From the NCBI GenBank assembly GCA_902516465.1, contig CABXZD010000001.1, positions 62,001 to 126,000 of the forward strand: a DNA stretch of 64,000 nucleotides, written 5' to 3'. Below are positions 8,413-22,687 of this stretch, piece after piece (positions within the stretch are counted from its first letter, which is position 1; every line of letters starts with the position of its first letter). Both the position numbers and the translations under genes were made by a program. A model generated the notes under the pieces. The model saw nothing but the letters and a program-made list of their open reading frames with translations, was not told where the DNA came from and searched no databases. The DNA comes from an uncultured Pelagibacteraceae bacterium (lineage in GTDB: Bacteria > Pseudomonadota > Alphaproteobacteria > Pelagibacterales > Pelagibacteraceae).

Positions 8413-9282
8413 ATGAAAACAGGAAAAATTATTGCTGGAATAATTGTTTTACTTGCGGTTACAGCGTTCTTTTCAATTTTTATAGTTAAAGAGGTAAATC
8501 AAGCAATTGTTCTTCAATTTGGTGACCCAAAAAGAATCATCTCTAAACCCGGACTCAATTTTAAGATACCATTTATTCAAAACGTGGTTTTTTTAGATAA
8601 AAGAATTTTAAACTTAGATACTCCTCCTGAGGAGGTCATTGCATCTGATCAAAAAAGATTGATTGTTGACGCTTTTGCGAGATTTCAAATTATTGATCCT
8701 TTAAAATTTTATATTTCAGTTGGAAATGAAAGAGTTGCTAGATCTAGATTAGCAACGATTATAAATTCAAGAATAAGAAATGTTTTAGGTCAGCAAGAAC
8801 TCCAAACACTTTTGTCAGAAGACAGAACTAAACAAATGGCTTTAATTCAAGAGGGTGTAAATAATGAGGCAGAAAATTTTGGAATAAAAATTAATGATGT
8901 TAGAATTAAAAGAGCAGATCTTCCTCAAGCTAATAGTGATGCAATTTTTAGAAGAATGCAGACAGAAAGAGAGAGAGAAGCAAAAGAATTTAGAGCAAGG
9001 GGTGCTGAAATGGCTGTGACCATTACCTCAACTGCTGATAAAGAGGTGACTGTAATATTAGCTGATGCCCAAAAGAAATCAGAGATAATGAAGGGTGAGG
9101 GGGATGGTAAAAGAAATAATATTTTTGCTGGTGCTTTTGGTCAAGATCCTGAGTTTTTTGCATTCTACAGAGCTATGCAGGCTTATGAAAAAGCTTTAAT
9201 CGGTGGAGAGACATCATTGATATTATCTCCTGATAGTGAGTTTTTTAAATTCTTTGGAAATATCAAGCCCGAGTCAAATTAA
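8413..9282 (+). CDS. hflC: SPFH-domain protein HflC, FtsH protease modulator
   Basis: Partner of HflK in the periplasm-facing cap on FtsH. The 289-residue protein has an N-terminal membrane anchor (about residues 5-27) and the HflC opening block NQAIVLQFGDPKRIISKPGLNFKIPF, then RSRLATIINSRIRNVLG and the ADLPQANSDAIFRRMQTERERE helix that is diagnostic of HflC. The start ATG follows the hflK stop with no gap. The C-terminus ends in a phenylalanine-rich stretch as usual for the family. Confidence 0.95.
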   Translation: MKTGKIIAGIIVLLAVTAFFSIFIVKEVNQAIVLQFGDPKRIISKPGLNFKIPFIQNVVFLDKRILNLDTPPEEVIASDQKRLIVDAFARFQIIDPLKFYISVGNERVARSRLATIINSRIRNVLGQQELQTLLSEDRTKQMALIQEGVNNEAENFGIKINDVRIKRADLPQANSDAIFRRMQTEREREAKEFRARGAEMAVTITSTADKEVTVILADAQKKSEIMKGEGDGKRNNIFAGAFGQDPEFFAFYRAMQAYEKALIGGETSLILSPDSEFFKFFGNIKPESN

Positions 9283-9290
9283 ATTTTCAA

Positions 9291-9476
9291 ATGAAAGAGC
9301 TGATTATAGCTTTTGGTTTGTTTCTATTTATTGAGGGTATTTTATATGCCGTATTTCCATCGAAAATGAAAAATATGTTAAAAAAATTAGAATTAATAAA
9401 AGAAAGTCAATTAAGGACTGGTGGATTAATTTTTGCAATAATAGGATTTGTCATAATTTACTATATAAAGAATTAA
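9291..9476 (+). CDS. DUF2065 (YjeT-like) small membrane protein
   Basis: A 61-residue protein with two predicted membrane helices (about residues 4-20 and 44-58) and a short basic loop (PSKMKNMLKKLELIKESQLRTGG) between them. Length, layout and position immediately after hflC match the DUF2065/YjeT family. The function is unknown; its steady association with hflKC and degP suggests membrane protein quality control. It lies 8 bases after hflC, and its stop is 1 base before the degP start. Confidence 0.8.
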   Translation: MKELIIAFGLFLFIEGILYAVFPSKMKNMLKKLELIKESQLRTGGLIFAIIGFVIIYYIKN

Positions 9477-9477
9477 A

Positions 9478-10884
9478 ATGAAAAAATTGAGATTATTTTT
9501 ATTAGTTATAATAGCTTCTTTGAATTTACAAACAAACTCAATTTCCCAAAATCCTCCTGGATCGTTTGCAAATTTAGCTGAAAGATTAATGCCATCGGTT
9601 GTCAATATTTCAACTACAACAGTTGTAACTACCCAGTCTAATCCATTTCCTTTTCAATTTCCCCCAGGATCTCCTTTTGAAGATATGTTCAAAGAATTTG
9701 GAGCACCTCAAGAGAGAAAATCAGCCGCATTAGGATCAGGATTTATAATTGAGGAAAAAGGATTAGTAGTAACTAATAATCACGTAATTAGCGATGCTGA
9801 GGACATAATTGTTCGTGTAAATGGTGATAAGGAATTTAAAGCAAAAGTGATTGGAGCTGACCCACTATCGGATATAGCAGTATTACAATTAGAAACGACA
9901 GAAAAATTTATTCCTGTAAAATTTGGAGACTCTGATAAGGCAAGAATTGGAGATTGGGTCATCGCAATAGGAAATCCTTTTGGTTTAGGTGGAACCGTAA
10001 CATCAGGGATTATATCTGCTAGAAATCGATCTATTGGATTATCAAGGTATGAAGATTATATCCAAACAGATGCATCAATAAATTCTGGAAATTCTGGGGG
10101 ACCGTTATTTGATATGAATGGAGATGTGATTGGGATTAATACCGCAATCCTTGGAAGAAATGGATCTATAGGGATTGGTTTTTCGATACCCTCCAACAGT
10201 GCTAAAATAGTAATCGACCAATTAATAAAGTTTGGTGAAACCAAAAGAGGTTGGCTAGGTGTTCGTATTCAAGAAGTCACCAAAGAGATCGCCGATGTAG
10301 AAAAATTAGATGAGCCGAGAGGGGCATTAGTTGTGAGCGTTGCTCAAAATAGTCCTTCAGAAAAAGCAGGGGTAAAAGCTGGAGATATTATACTTGAATT
10401 TAATGGAGAAAAAATACAACAAATGAAAGAACTTCCAATAATAGTTGCAAGAACCGAAGTTGGAAAAAAAGTTAAAGTTAAAATTTGGAGAAATAAAAAA
10501 GAAATAACCAAAACAATCACTCTTGGAAGACTAGAAACTTCTGAGGATTTTAAGGTCGCAGAAAAAATTAAACCTGAAAAAGAAATAAGGATTGAGGGTC
10601 TGAAAATTTCAGTCAGAAAAATTACAAATGAAGACGTCAAAAATAGAAATCTGCCTAACCAAACTTCTGGTTTAGTTATAACTAAAATAGAAAATAATAG
10701 TCCGTTGATTAATTCTATAGAGGTTAATAGCATCATTTTAGAAGCACAAAAGAAAAAGATAAGAGTGCCAAATGACTTAAATAAAATTGTTAAAGAAGTT
10801 ATCGATAGTAACCAAAAAACTATCTTATTAGTAATTTATAATATTCAAAATCAAAGAAGATATATTGGTATTAAATTAGATTAA
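9478..10884 (+). CDS. degP: Periplasmic Do/DegP-type serine protease
   Basis: A 468-residue HtrA-family protease-chaperone. A signal peptide covers about residues 1-23. The trypsin-like domain has the full catalytic triad: His102 (TNNHVIS), Asp132 (SDIAVLQL) and Ser206 (GNSGGPL). The flexible LA loop carries a Pro/Phe-rich segment (about 55-75). Two PDZ domains follow, the first starting at RGWLGVRIQ (about 255) and the second near residue 360. It degrades or refolds damaged envelope proteins. DegP, DegQ and DegS types cannot be told apart with certainty; two PDZ domains exclude DegS. Confidence 0.93.
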   Translation: MKKLRLFLLVIIASLNLQTNSISQNPPGSFANLAERLMPSVVNISTTTVVTTQSNPFPFQFPPGSPFEDMFKEFGAPQERKSAALGSGFIIEEKGLVVTNNHVISDAEDIIVRVNGDKEFKAKVIGADPLSDIAVLQLETTEKFIPVKFGDSDKARIGDWVIAIGNPFGLGGTVTSGIISARNRSIGLSRYEDYIQTDASINSGNSGGPLFDMNGDVIGINTAILGRNGSIGIGFSIPSNSAKIVIDQLIKFGETKRGWLGVRIQEVTKEIADVEKLDEPRGALVVSVAQNSPSEKAGVKAGDIILEFNGEKIQQMKELPIIVARTEVGKKVKVKIWRNKKEITKTITLGRLETSEDFKVAEKIKPEKEIRIEGLKISVRKITNEDVKNRNLPNQTSGLVITKIENNSPLINSIEVNSIILEAQKKKIRVPNDLNKIVKEVIDSNQKTILLVIYNIQNQRRYIGIKLD

Positions 10885-10887
10885 GTT

Positions 10888-11796
10888 ATGGATTTAAAAT
10901 CCAAAATTATTTTGATTTATGGACCTACAGCCTCTGGTAAGTCAGATTTTGCGATAAAGCTTGCCAAAAAAATCAAAGGTGAAATAGTTAATGCTGATAG
11001 TATGCAGATATATAAAGAATTAAAAATTTTATCAGCAAGACCACCTTCAAAAAATCATAAAAAAATCAATCACCATTTATATGGATTTCATAGTGTTAAA
11101 AAAAGTTTCTCTACTGGAGGTTGGTTAAAATTAGTTAATAAAAAAATTTTAGATTTAAAGAAAAAAAAAAAAGTACCGATAATCGTTGGAGGAACAGGAT
11201 TATATTTTAAAGCTTTGACAGAAGGCTTGGTGAATATTCCAAATATTCCAATCAAATTTAGAGAAGAAGTAAGGTCTTTACATAAAGAAGTTGGATCAAG
11301 AAAATTTTATATTAAATTAATCAAATTAGATCCACTAGCAAAAAAACATGTCGACCCCTCAGATACACAAAGATCTATAAGAGCTTATGAAATAAAATTA
11401 TTTACCCAAAAATCTCTATATGAATGGTTTAAAAGTACCAAATCGAATTATGAAGAAAAAGATTTTTATAAAATCTATGTTGATTTTCCAAGGAAAGAAC
11501 TTCTCGATAGAATTTTCAATAGATCTCAAGAAATGGTAAAAAAAGGAGCTATTGAGGAAGTTAAAAGATTTTTTAAGTTGAGAATATCAAAAAACAAAAG
11601 CGCCAATAAAGCTATTGGGATTAAGGAAATCAGAGAATATCTTAACAAAAAAATTACAATTACCCAGGTAATTGAAAAAATATCAATAAAGACTAGGCAA
11701 TATGCTAAAAGACAGAGCACATGGGGCAGGGGAAATATGGTGAGTTGGAATAAAATCAGTCCAAAAGGTCTTAGTAAATTTTTAAAAAAAATTTAG
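10888..11796 (+). CDS. miaA: tRNA dimethylallyltransferase
   Basis: MiaA adds a dimethylallyl group to A37 of tRNAs that read codons starting with U. The 302-residue product has the P-loop GPTASGKS (residues 12-19), NADSMQIYKEL, VGGTGLYFKAL, and the C-terminal KTRQYAKRQSTWGRG motif that contacts the tRNA, all typical. It starts 3 bases after the degP stop and is probably the last gene of the hflK operon. The 3' end is followed by about 50 bases before ilvB, which has its own promoter-like sequence. Confidence 0.95.
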   Translation: MDLKSKIILIYGPTASGKSDFAIKLAKKIKGEIVNADSMQIYKELKILSARPPSKNHKKINHHLYGFHSVKKSFSTGGWLKLVNKKILDLKKKKKVPIIVGGTGLYFKALTEGLVNIPNIPIKFREEVRSLHKEVGSRKFYIKLIKLDPLAKKHVDPSDTQRSIRAYEIKLFTQKSLYEWFKSTKSNYEEKDFYKIYVDFPRKELLDRIFNRSQEMVKKGAIEEVKRFFKLRISKNKSANKAIGIKEIREYLNKKITITQVIEKISIKTRQYAKRQSTWGRGNMVSWNKISPKGLSKFLKKI

Positions 11797-11813
11797 ATAT
11801 CTCTTACTTAGCC

Positions 11814-11843
11814 TTGACCAATTAGCACAACTTCAGCTAGATT
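11814..11843 (+). promoter_or_regulatory. Predicted promoter of the ilvB operon
   Basis: TTGACC (11814-11819), an 18-base spacer and TAGATT (11838-11843) sit just before ilvB. The expected start of transcription, about seven bases after the -10 element, falls at the ilvB ATG at 11850, and no Shine-Dalgarno sequence is visible. This points to a leaderless message. Confidence 0.5.
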
Positions 11844-11849
11844 GCATAA

Positions 11850-13615
11850 ATGTCTAAATTATACACAGGTGCTGAAATTGTATTTAAATGTCTTGAAGAT
11901 CAAGATGTTGAATTTATTTTTGGTTATCCGGGAGGAGCAGTTTTACCAATTTATGATGAATTAAAAAATCACTCCTCAATTAAACATATTTTAGTAAGAC
12001 ATGAGCAGGGAGCAGGACATGCAGCAGAGGGATATGCAAGATCTTCAGGCAAACCTGGAATTGTTTTAGTTACTTCAGGCCCTGGGGCTACAAACGTTGT
12101 TACTGCTTTGACTGACGCTTATATGGACTCAATACCATTAGTTTGTATATCAGGCCAAGTACCAACTCATTTAATTGGCACAGATGCTTTCCAAGAATGT
12201 GATACCACAGGAATAACTAGACCATGCACTAAGCACAACTGGTTAGTTAAAGACATAAAAGATTTATCTAAAATTTTACATGAAGCTTTTAGAGTTGCAA
12301 CGACAGGAAGACCTGGCCCTGTTTTAGTTGATATTCCTAAAGATATTCAATTTGCAAAAACAAATTATTTTAAACCTAAAAATGAAAAAAAAATAAATGG
12401 CAAAATACACAATAAGTTTTCTCAGGATGAAATTAATGACCTAATTGGTCTGATTTCTAATGCAAAAAAACCTGTAATTTATTCTGGTGGAGGAGTTATA
12501 AACTCTGGGCCAAAAGCGAGTGAGGCTTTAAGAGAGTTTGTTAGATTAACTGGGTTTCCTATAACGTCAACATTGCAAGGTCTTGGAGCTTTTCCAGGTG
12601 ATGATAATCAATTCATAGGAATGTTAGGAATGCATGGAACATATGAAGCAAATAATGCTATGCATGATTGTGACCTACTAATTAATATTGGAGCAAGGTT
12701 TGATGATAGAATTACTGGAAAGATAGATGAGTTTTCACCTAAATCAAAAAAAGTACACATTGATATTGATCCATCATCAATTAATAAGATTATAAAAGTA
12801 GATTTAGCAATAGTAGGAGATGTTAATGAAGTTCTTAAAAGCGCTATTAAAAAAATTAATAAAAAACAAAATGGCTCTAAGATTTCTAATAAACAGAAAA
12901 TATCAAAATGGTGGGAACAGATTCAAAAATGGAGAACAAAAAACTCTTTAGGATATATAAATAGTAATAAAACTATTAAACCTCAGTATGCTGTCCAAAG
13001 ACTTTATGAGTTAACAAAAAATAAAGATACTTTTATTACTACAGAAGTTGGTCAACATCAGATGTGGGCTGCACAACATTATAAATTTAACAAACCTAAT
13101 AGGTGGATGACATCTGGTGGACTTGGGACCATGGGCTACGGTCTTCCAGCTGCAGTTGGAGTTCAAATTGCACATCCAGATAAACTTGTTATTGACATAG
13201 CTGGTGAAGCTTCAGTTTTGATGACAATGCAAGAAATGTCAACTGCTGTTCAATATAATTTACCAATTAAAATTTTTGTTTTGAATAATCAGTATATGGG
13301 AATGGTGAGACAATGGCAGGAATTACTTCATGAAAAAAATTACTCAGAAAGTTATTCTGAAGCATTACCGGATTTTGTTAAATTAGCAGAAGCTTATGGA
13401 TGTAAAGGTATTAAAGCGGATAATCCTGAGGATCTTGATATAAAAATAAAAGAAATGGTTGATTATAATGGTCCAGTAATATTTGACTGCCAAGTAGATC
13501 CTAATGAAAATTGTTTTCCAATGATACCTTCAGGAAAGCCACATAATCAAATGATTTTAGGCCCGAATGATAAAAAAGAAAATAAGATTTCAGCCAAAGG
13601 TAAAGCTTTAGTTTA

Positions 13616-13616
<1 letters not shown>
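11850..13616 (+). CDS. ilvB: Acetolactate synthase, large (catalytic) subunit
   Basis: This enzyme condenses two pyruvates, or pyruvate and 2-oxobutyrate, in the first step of valine, leucine and isoleucine synthesis. The 588-residue protein has the TPP-activating glutamate Glu52 in RHEQGAGHAAEG, the FAD-binding middle domain (YSGGGVI), and the C-terminal TPP domain with IAGEASVLM and the matching LNNQYMGMVRQW. The Mg-binding motif reads GEA rather than the textbook GDG. The ilvH gene overlaps the stop by one base (TAATG), so the two subunits are translationally coupled. Confidence 0.96.
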
Positions 13617-15201
<1,585 letters not shown>

Positions 15202-15244
15202 TCTTCAAAATAGACCCAAAAAGACCAACAAAATAAAATCAAAT

Positions 15245-15284
15245 TTGACATTTATTTTGCAATATCACTTATAGATTGTATTAT
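15245..15284 (+). promoter_or_regulatory. Predicted overlapping promoters of leuA
   Basis: Two sets of promoter elements overlap in the 105-base gap before leuA. One is TTGACA (15245-15250) with TTATAG (15269-15274), spaced by 18. The other is TTGCAA (15257-15262) with TATTAT (15279-15284), spaced by 16. Either would give a short leader before the ATG at 15307. No leader peptide or terminator hairpin typical of leucine attenuation is seen. Confidence 0.5.
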
Positions 15285-15306
15285 AGATTCTCAAAAAAAT
15301 TTAGAT

Positions 15307-17920
<2,614 letters not shown>

Positions 17921-17925
17921 GAACA

Positions 17926-19137
17926 ATGGCCACAAGCAGGGATGATTTTATAATTGCAATTCGTTCTGCTTTTTTAAAAAAAAGTACTCAACAAAAGTTT
18001 TCTTTATTATCCCTTCTTTTGATCTCAATATCTATAATTGTTTTATCAAACTTAAATTTTAAAGTTATTAAATACGTAAAAATAGGTTTAAATGAAGTAG
18101 TTTATAGATCTTCTTTCCTAGTTTCGATACCAGAAAATTTTGTTAAAAATTCTTTTTTTGAGATTAAAGAATACTCATCTTTTTTTAATGAATATAAAAA
18201 AAATAAAAAAGAATTAGATCAATTTAAATCTAATTATGTTTCTAATGAAATTATGCAATTTGAAAACAAAGAATTAAAAGAACTTATTGATGATTTTGTC
18301 TCTAGTTCAAATAAAATATTAGCTAAAATCATTGTGGATCATAAAAGTCCTTATTTAAAAAGTATAATCATAAATAAGGGAAGTAAAGATAATATCAAAA
18401 TTGGAACCAATATATATGATCAGTCTTATTTAATAGGCAGAGTAATTGAGGTTAATTACAAGACTTCAAGAGTATTATTGTTATCTGATTTAAATTCTAA
18501 TGTGCCTGTAACTATTGCACCTCAAAATGTACAGGCAATCATTACTGGTACAGGAAAAAATGATGGAAAAATAAAATATATCAAAGGAGATTTCTCAAGT
18601 GACCTTTCCGAGGAAAATATTATTTATTCCTCAGGAACGGGCGGAGTTTTTAAAAGTGGTATACCTATTGGGAAGTTGAAAATAAAAAAAGATGAATCGA
18701 CTAGAAATATGTCTGTTCAGTTTTATAGTGATTTTTCTCAACTCAAATACGTATTTGCCGAAATAATCTCTAAAAAAGATATTGAAGATCTAGATCAAGT
18801 AATAAACCAAACCAATACGACGGATACTAAGCTAAAACTTTTAGAGGATGAAATTGAAATAATTGAAGATACAAATCTTAAATTTTTAAAAGAAAATGAA
18901 ACTTTAAAATTTGAAATTAATAATTTGAATACTCAAATTTCAAGTTTAAAAGATCAGGTATTTTTGCAAAAAAAGGAAATTGATAAATTTAATTTTGATG
19001 AAAAAGAATTAGAGTTTTTGAGATTAAACTTAATTTATGGTCATAAGTGTAGAAAAACATTTCTAAATAGCTCTGGTTTCAAAATTAATACATTAGAATA
19101 CAGGGAGTGTGTACTTAACAAAGGAATTATTAATTAA
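17926..19137 (+). CDS. mreC: Rod-shape protein MreC with long C-terminal extension
   Basis: MreC is a bitopic inner-membrane protein that links MreB to the wall synthases PBP2 and RodA. A membrane helix (about residues 27-47) is followed by a helical segment (about 85-125) and the beta-barrel pair, recognisable from GSKDNIKIGTNIYDQSYLIGRVIEVN and SGTGGVFKSGIPIGKL. At 403 residues it is longer than many MreC proteins. The extra 110 or so residues after the barrels form a second coiled coil (about 295-350) and a cysteine-containing tail (CRKTF, YRECVL). Its stop overlaps the mreD start. Confidence 0.88.
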   Translation: MATSRDDFIIAIRSAFLKKSTQQKFSLLSLLLISISIIVLSNLNFKVIKYVKIGLNEVVYRSSFLVSIPENFVKNSFFEIKEYSSFFNEYKKNKKELDQFKSNYVSNEIMQFENKELKELIDDFVSSSNKILAKIIVDHKSPYLKSIIINKGSKDNIKIGTNIYDQSYLIGRVIEVNYKTSRVLLLSDLNSNVPVTIAPQNVQAIITGTGKNDGKIKYIKGDFSSDLSEENIIYSSGTGGVFKSGIPIGKLKIKKDESTRNMSVQFYSDFSQLKYVFAEIISKKDIEDLDQVINQTNTTDTKLKLLEDEIEIIEDTNLKFLKENETLKFEINNLNTQISSLKDQVFLQKKEIDKFNFDEKELEFLRLNLIYGHKCRKTFLNSSGFKINTLEYRECVLNKGIIN

Positions 19138-19643
19138 TGAATGCTCTTAAAACAAACAATTATTTTTTTAAAATATACTCTTTTTTACCAATAATTTTAT
19201 TATTTGTATCAGTATTAAATGAATTTGATTTTAATTACTTAAATTTAAAATATTTTTCGTTTAATTTTCCGTTTATTCTAATTTTTTTCTTTACTTTAAA
19301 AGATTTAAAAAGATTTGATTATCTCTTAGTTTTTTTTGCTGGTTTGTTAAATGATATTGTTGTTAGTTTGCCTTTGGGGATAAGTAGTTTTTCATATTTG
19401 CTTATTTGCATTGCTACATCGTATTTTAGAAATATAACAATTAGACCAAGCGGGATTAAAGATTGGTTTTATTTTTTATTTGTAATTAGCTTAATTAATT
19501 CAATAAATTATTCAATATTAATCTTATTCTTCTCTTACGAACTTATTTTAATGTATTATTTGGTAAATACTTTTTTTACATTTTTATTTTATATAATTTT
19601 TGTATCAATATTTAAATTTTATCTAAAGGGTTTAAATGATTAA
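19137..19643 (+). CDS. mreD: Rod-shape protein MreD
   Basis: A 168-residue, strongly hydrophobic protein with about five membrane segments, placed between mreC and mrdA where MreD is expected. The segment FFAGLLNDIVVSLPLGISSFSYLL matches the conserved GLLxDxxxxxPLG motif of the family. It is part of the elongasome in the inner membrane. The start shares one base with the mreC stop and the end overlaps mrdA by 8 bases, so coupling is likely. Confidence 0.88.
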   Translation: MNALKTNNYFFKIYSFLPIILLFVSVLNEFDFNYLNLKYFSFNFPFILIFFFTLKDLKRFDYLLVFFAGLLNDIVVSLPLGISSFSYLLICIATSYFRNITIRPSGIKDWFYFLFVISLINSINYSILILFFSYELILMYYLVNTFFTFLFYIIFVSIFKFYLKGLND

Positions 19644-21510
19644 TTCCTCAAGTGAAAATGTTACAAAGCTTAATTCTATTAATAGAAGAATGTTTATTAC
19701 CGGTTCCTTAAAATTTTTTATAATGATTGGTTTGGTTAGTAGATTGTTTTTTTTACAAGTTAAAGAAAACAAAAAATACCTAACACTTTCAGATAAAAAT
19801 AGAATCAGAGAGTGGAAATTAGCCCCAATTAGGGGTGAATTTCACGATTATTTTGGCAACGTCATAGCGGGAAATTTTGAAGCCTATCAATTACATCTAA
19901 TTCCAGAACAAATTGAGGACTTTAGATATGTAATGTACAGACTAAAAGATTTACTAGAATTAAGTGAAAAAGAATTTCAAAAAATTGTGAAGAAAAAAAA
20001 TGCAATTAAACCATGGGAAACCTTAATTATTGCAGATAACTTAAATTGGAAAAAGTTTTCAAAGGTAAATAATCAATTATACGATTTAAATGGTGTTAAA
20101 CCTGTCATTTCTATATCTAGAAACTATCCATATAATGAAAATTTTACTCATATTATTGGTTATGTAAGTCAAGCTAATGAAAAAGATATCGAATTAAATG
20201 ATATTATTAAAAAAAATTTTGTTCCAGGTTTAAAAGTTGGAAAGATTGGTCTTGAGAAATCATTTGAAAAAAGACTTATAGGTTCAAATGATATTGAAAG
20301 ATATGAGGTAAATGCTTACGGAAGAAGAATAAATCAACTCGAATTTCAAAAGGGTGAGAGAGGAAAAACTTTAAAATTAACGATTGATACTGAAGTTCAA
20401 AAACTTGCAAATGAATTATTGAAAGACAAGTCTGGCTCTATTAGTGTAATGGATATTTATACTGGCGATTTGATAGCAATGCACTCATCTCCATCATTTG
20501 ATCCAAATTTATTTGTATTTGGAATAAATCAGGATGATTGGCAAATTATCCGAAATAATCCTATGAAACCACTTGTAAATAAAACACTTCAGGGTAATTA
20601 CTCGCCAGGTTCAACAATAAAACCAATAGTTGCCTTATCTGCTTTAGAGAATGGCATCATAGATACTAACTTCACTGTTAAATGTAATGGTAAAACTGAA
20701 ATGTACGGCCAAACATATCACTGTTGGAAAAAAAAAGGTCACGGTTTTGTCAGTCTAAGAAACGCAATGAAACAATCTTGTGATACTTATTTTTATGAGA
20801 TAGCCCGAAAACTTGGAGTAGACAAGCTTAGTCAAACAGCAGAAAAATTCGGTTTAGGAAAAAAGGTATTTGGGGACTTATTCGATATTGAAAAAAATGG
20901 ATTGATACCCAACACAGAATGGAAAAAGAACGCATTAGGAAAAGGATGGCTCTTGGGAGAGACTATAATAACTGGTATTGGCCAAGGCTATATCCAGACA
21001 ACTCCAATTCAGTTGTGCTTAATGACAGCTCAAATCGCCAATGGTGGATATAAAATTTATCCTAAAATTATAGTTAATGACAAAGAAAATATTATTCCAA
21101 ATGATAAATTTACTCCATTATATAAAAATCCAAAAAATATAAAGATTATTCAAGATGCGATGTTTGGATCAACCAACGAGGTTATGGGTACATCTTATCG
21201 ATCAAGAATAGATGATCCAAAATATCGTTTTGCTGGAAAGACTGGTACTGCCCAAGTAAGAAAGATTACTGAAGAAGATCGGGAATTAGATTTACAAACT
21301 TTTGAAATTCCTTATGAGGAAAGAGATCACGCTTTATATATTGCTTTTGGACCCTACATTAATCCGAGATATGCTTTGAGTATTCTAGTAGAACATGGAG
21401 GAAATGGAAGTACAACAGCAGCACCTATGGCAAAAAAATTGTTCAAAAAAATCATTGATCGACATTTTTTAAGACAATCGATGAACAACAAAAAATATAT
21501 GGAAATTTAA
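19636..21510 (+). CDS. mrdA: Penicillin-binding protein 2 (elongasome transpeptidase)
   Basis: PBP2 cross-links peptidoglycan during elongation. The 624-residue protein has an N-terminal membrane anchor (about residues 24-42), the class B dimerisation domain, and the transpeptidase domain with all three active-site motifs: S326-T-I-K in YSPGSTIKP, S381-C-D, and K535-T-G-T. Length and motif spacing are normal. It overlaps mreD by 8 bases and is followed immediately by rodA, its glycosyltransferase partner. The intact KTGT and SxxK motifs imply a beta-lactam target. Confidence 0.96.
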   Translation: MINSSSENVTKLNSINRRMFITGSLKFFIMIGLVSRLFFLQVKENKKYLTLSDKNRIREWKLAPIRGEFHDYFGNVIAGNFEAYQLHLIPEQIEDFRYVMYRLKDLLELSEKEFQKIVKKKNAIKPWETLIIADNLNWKKFSKVNNQLYDLNGVKPVISISRNYPYNENFTHIIGYVSQANEKDIELNDIIKKNFVPGLKVGKIGLEKSFEKRLIGSNDIERYEVNAYGRRINQLEFQKGERGKTLKLTIDTEVQKLANELLKDKSGSISVMDIYTGDLIAMHSSPSFDPNLFVFGINQDDWQIIRNNPMKPLVNKTLQGNYSPGSTIKPIVALSALENGIIDTNFTVKCNGKTEMYGQTYHCWKKKGHGFVSLRNAMKQSCDTYFYEIARKLGVDKLSQTAEKFGLGKKVFGDLFDIEKNGLIPNTEWKKNALGKGWLLGETIITGIGQGYIQTTPIQLCLMTAQIANGGYKIYPKIIVNDKENIIPNDKFTPLYKNPKNIKIIQDAMFGSTNEVMGTSYRSRIDDPKYRFAGKTGTAQVRKITEEDRELDLQTFEIPYEERDHALYIAFGPYINPRYALSILVEHGGNGSTTAAPMAKKLFKKIIDRHFLRQSMNNKKYMEI

Positions 21511-22638
21511 ATGTATCAGCACACTAGATTAAAGGATAATAATTTTGGATTATTTCAAAAATTCAAAAATTTTGATTATGTATTATTTTTTTGTATCCTA
21601 TTACTAGGATTTATTAGCCTAATTGCAATGTATTCAACAGATGGAGGGGAAATTCTCTTTCATACAAAAAGTCATTTTACTAAATTAATAATATTCACTT
21701 TAATGATGGTGTTGTTCTCATTTATAAATATAAAATTTTGGTTCTTAATAGGTTATTTTTCCTACTTTGTAGTAATAGTTCTATTAATTTGGACCTATTT
21801 ATTTGGAATCAAATCTTCAGGATCACAGAGATGGATTGATTTATATTTTATAAATTTACAGCCATCAGAATTAATGAAAATTTTTATAATTTTATGTTTA
21901 GCAAAATATTTTCATAGAATGAAGTTAGATAAAATTAATTCTATTTATACAATTCTGACATCATTAATTGTTATTTTGTTACCAATGGGATTAGTGATTG
22001 TACAGCCTGACCTAGGAACTTCGTTGTTAATAGCAATAAGCGGTGTTGCTGTTTTATGGTTTGTTGGCATAAATCATAAATATTTTATCTATACTATGTT
22101 AGGTTTTTTACTTTTATTACCATTTATAATTTCATTTTTAAAACCTTATCAAAAGTTAAGAGTCCTAACTTTCTTAAATCCGGATAGAGATCCATTAGGT
22201 GCTGGTTATCAAATAATACAATCTAAAATTGCTGTTGGCTCTGGTGGACTATTTGGGAAAGGTTTTTTAAAAGGAACCCAAAGTTATTTGGAATTCTTAC
22301 CAGAAAAACATACTGACTTTATTTTCACTCTTTTTTCAGAAGAATTCGGATTTATAGGTTCTGCTTTGCTTCTTTTAATTTATGCAGTAATTATTTATAG
22401 AATTGTAGCTATTGGTGCTTCTTCAAGAAGTTATTTTGCAAAAGTTTTTTGTTATAGTTTTGGCTCTGCAATTTTTGTTTACATCACAATTAATATGAGC
22501 ATGGTCCTTGGTCTTTTACCTATTGTTGGTTCTCCACTACCGATTATGTCATATGGTGGTTCCTCAATGTTAGCCACCATGACAGGCCTGGGTATTGTTA
22601 TGAGTGCAAAAGTTCATAGTCAGCAAGCAATTGCTTAA
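21511..22638 (+). CDS. rodA: SEDS-family peptidoglycan glycosyltransferase RodA
   Basis: RodA polymerises lipid II during rod elongation together with PBP2. The 375-residue protein has about ten membrane helices and the SEDS motifs LQPSELMKI, VQPDLGTSLLI, and the LPEKHTDFIF loop before the last helices, where the aspartate is catalytically important. The C-terminus has GLLPIVGSPLPIMSYGGSSML, diagnostic of RodA/FtsW. It starts directly after the mrdA stop. No terminator is seen in the 49 bases before the next gene. Confidence 0.95.
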   Translation: MYQHTRLKDNNFGLFQKFKNFDYVLFFCILLLGFISLIAMYSTDGGEILFHTKSHFTKLIIFTLMMVLFSFINIKFWFLIGYFSYFVVIVLLIWTYLFGIKSSGSQRWIDLYFINLQPSELMKIFIILCLAKYFHRMKLDKINSIYTILTSLIVILLPMGLVIVQPDLGTSLLIAISGVAVLWFVGINHKYFIYTMLGFLLLLPFIISFLKPYQKLRVLTFLNPDRDPLGAGYQIIQSKIAVGSGGLFGKGFLKGTQSYLEFLPEKHTDFIFTLFSEEFGFIGSALLLLIYAVIIYRIVAIGASSRSYFAKVFCYSFGSAIFVYITINMSMVLGLLPIVGSPLPIMSYGGSSMLATMTGLGIVMSAKVHSQQAIA

Positions 22639-22687
22639 GTATAATTTGTCACCTAAATAAATTTTTTAAAAGATTGTATGTTTAGTT

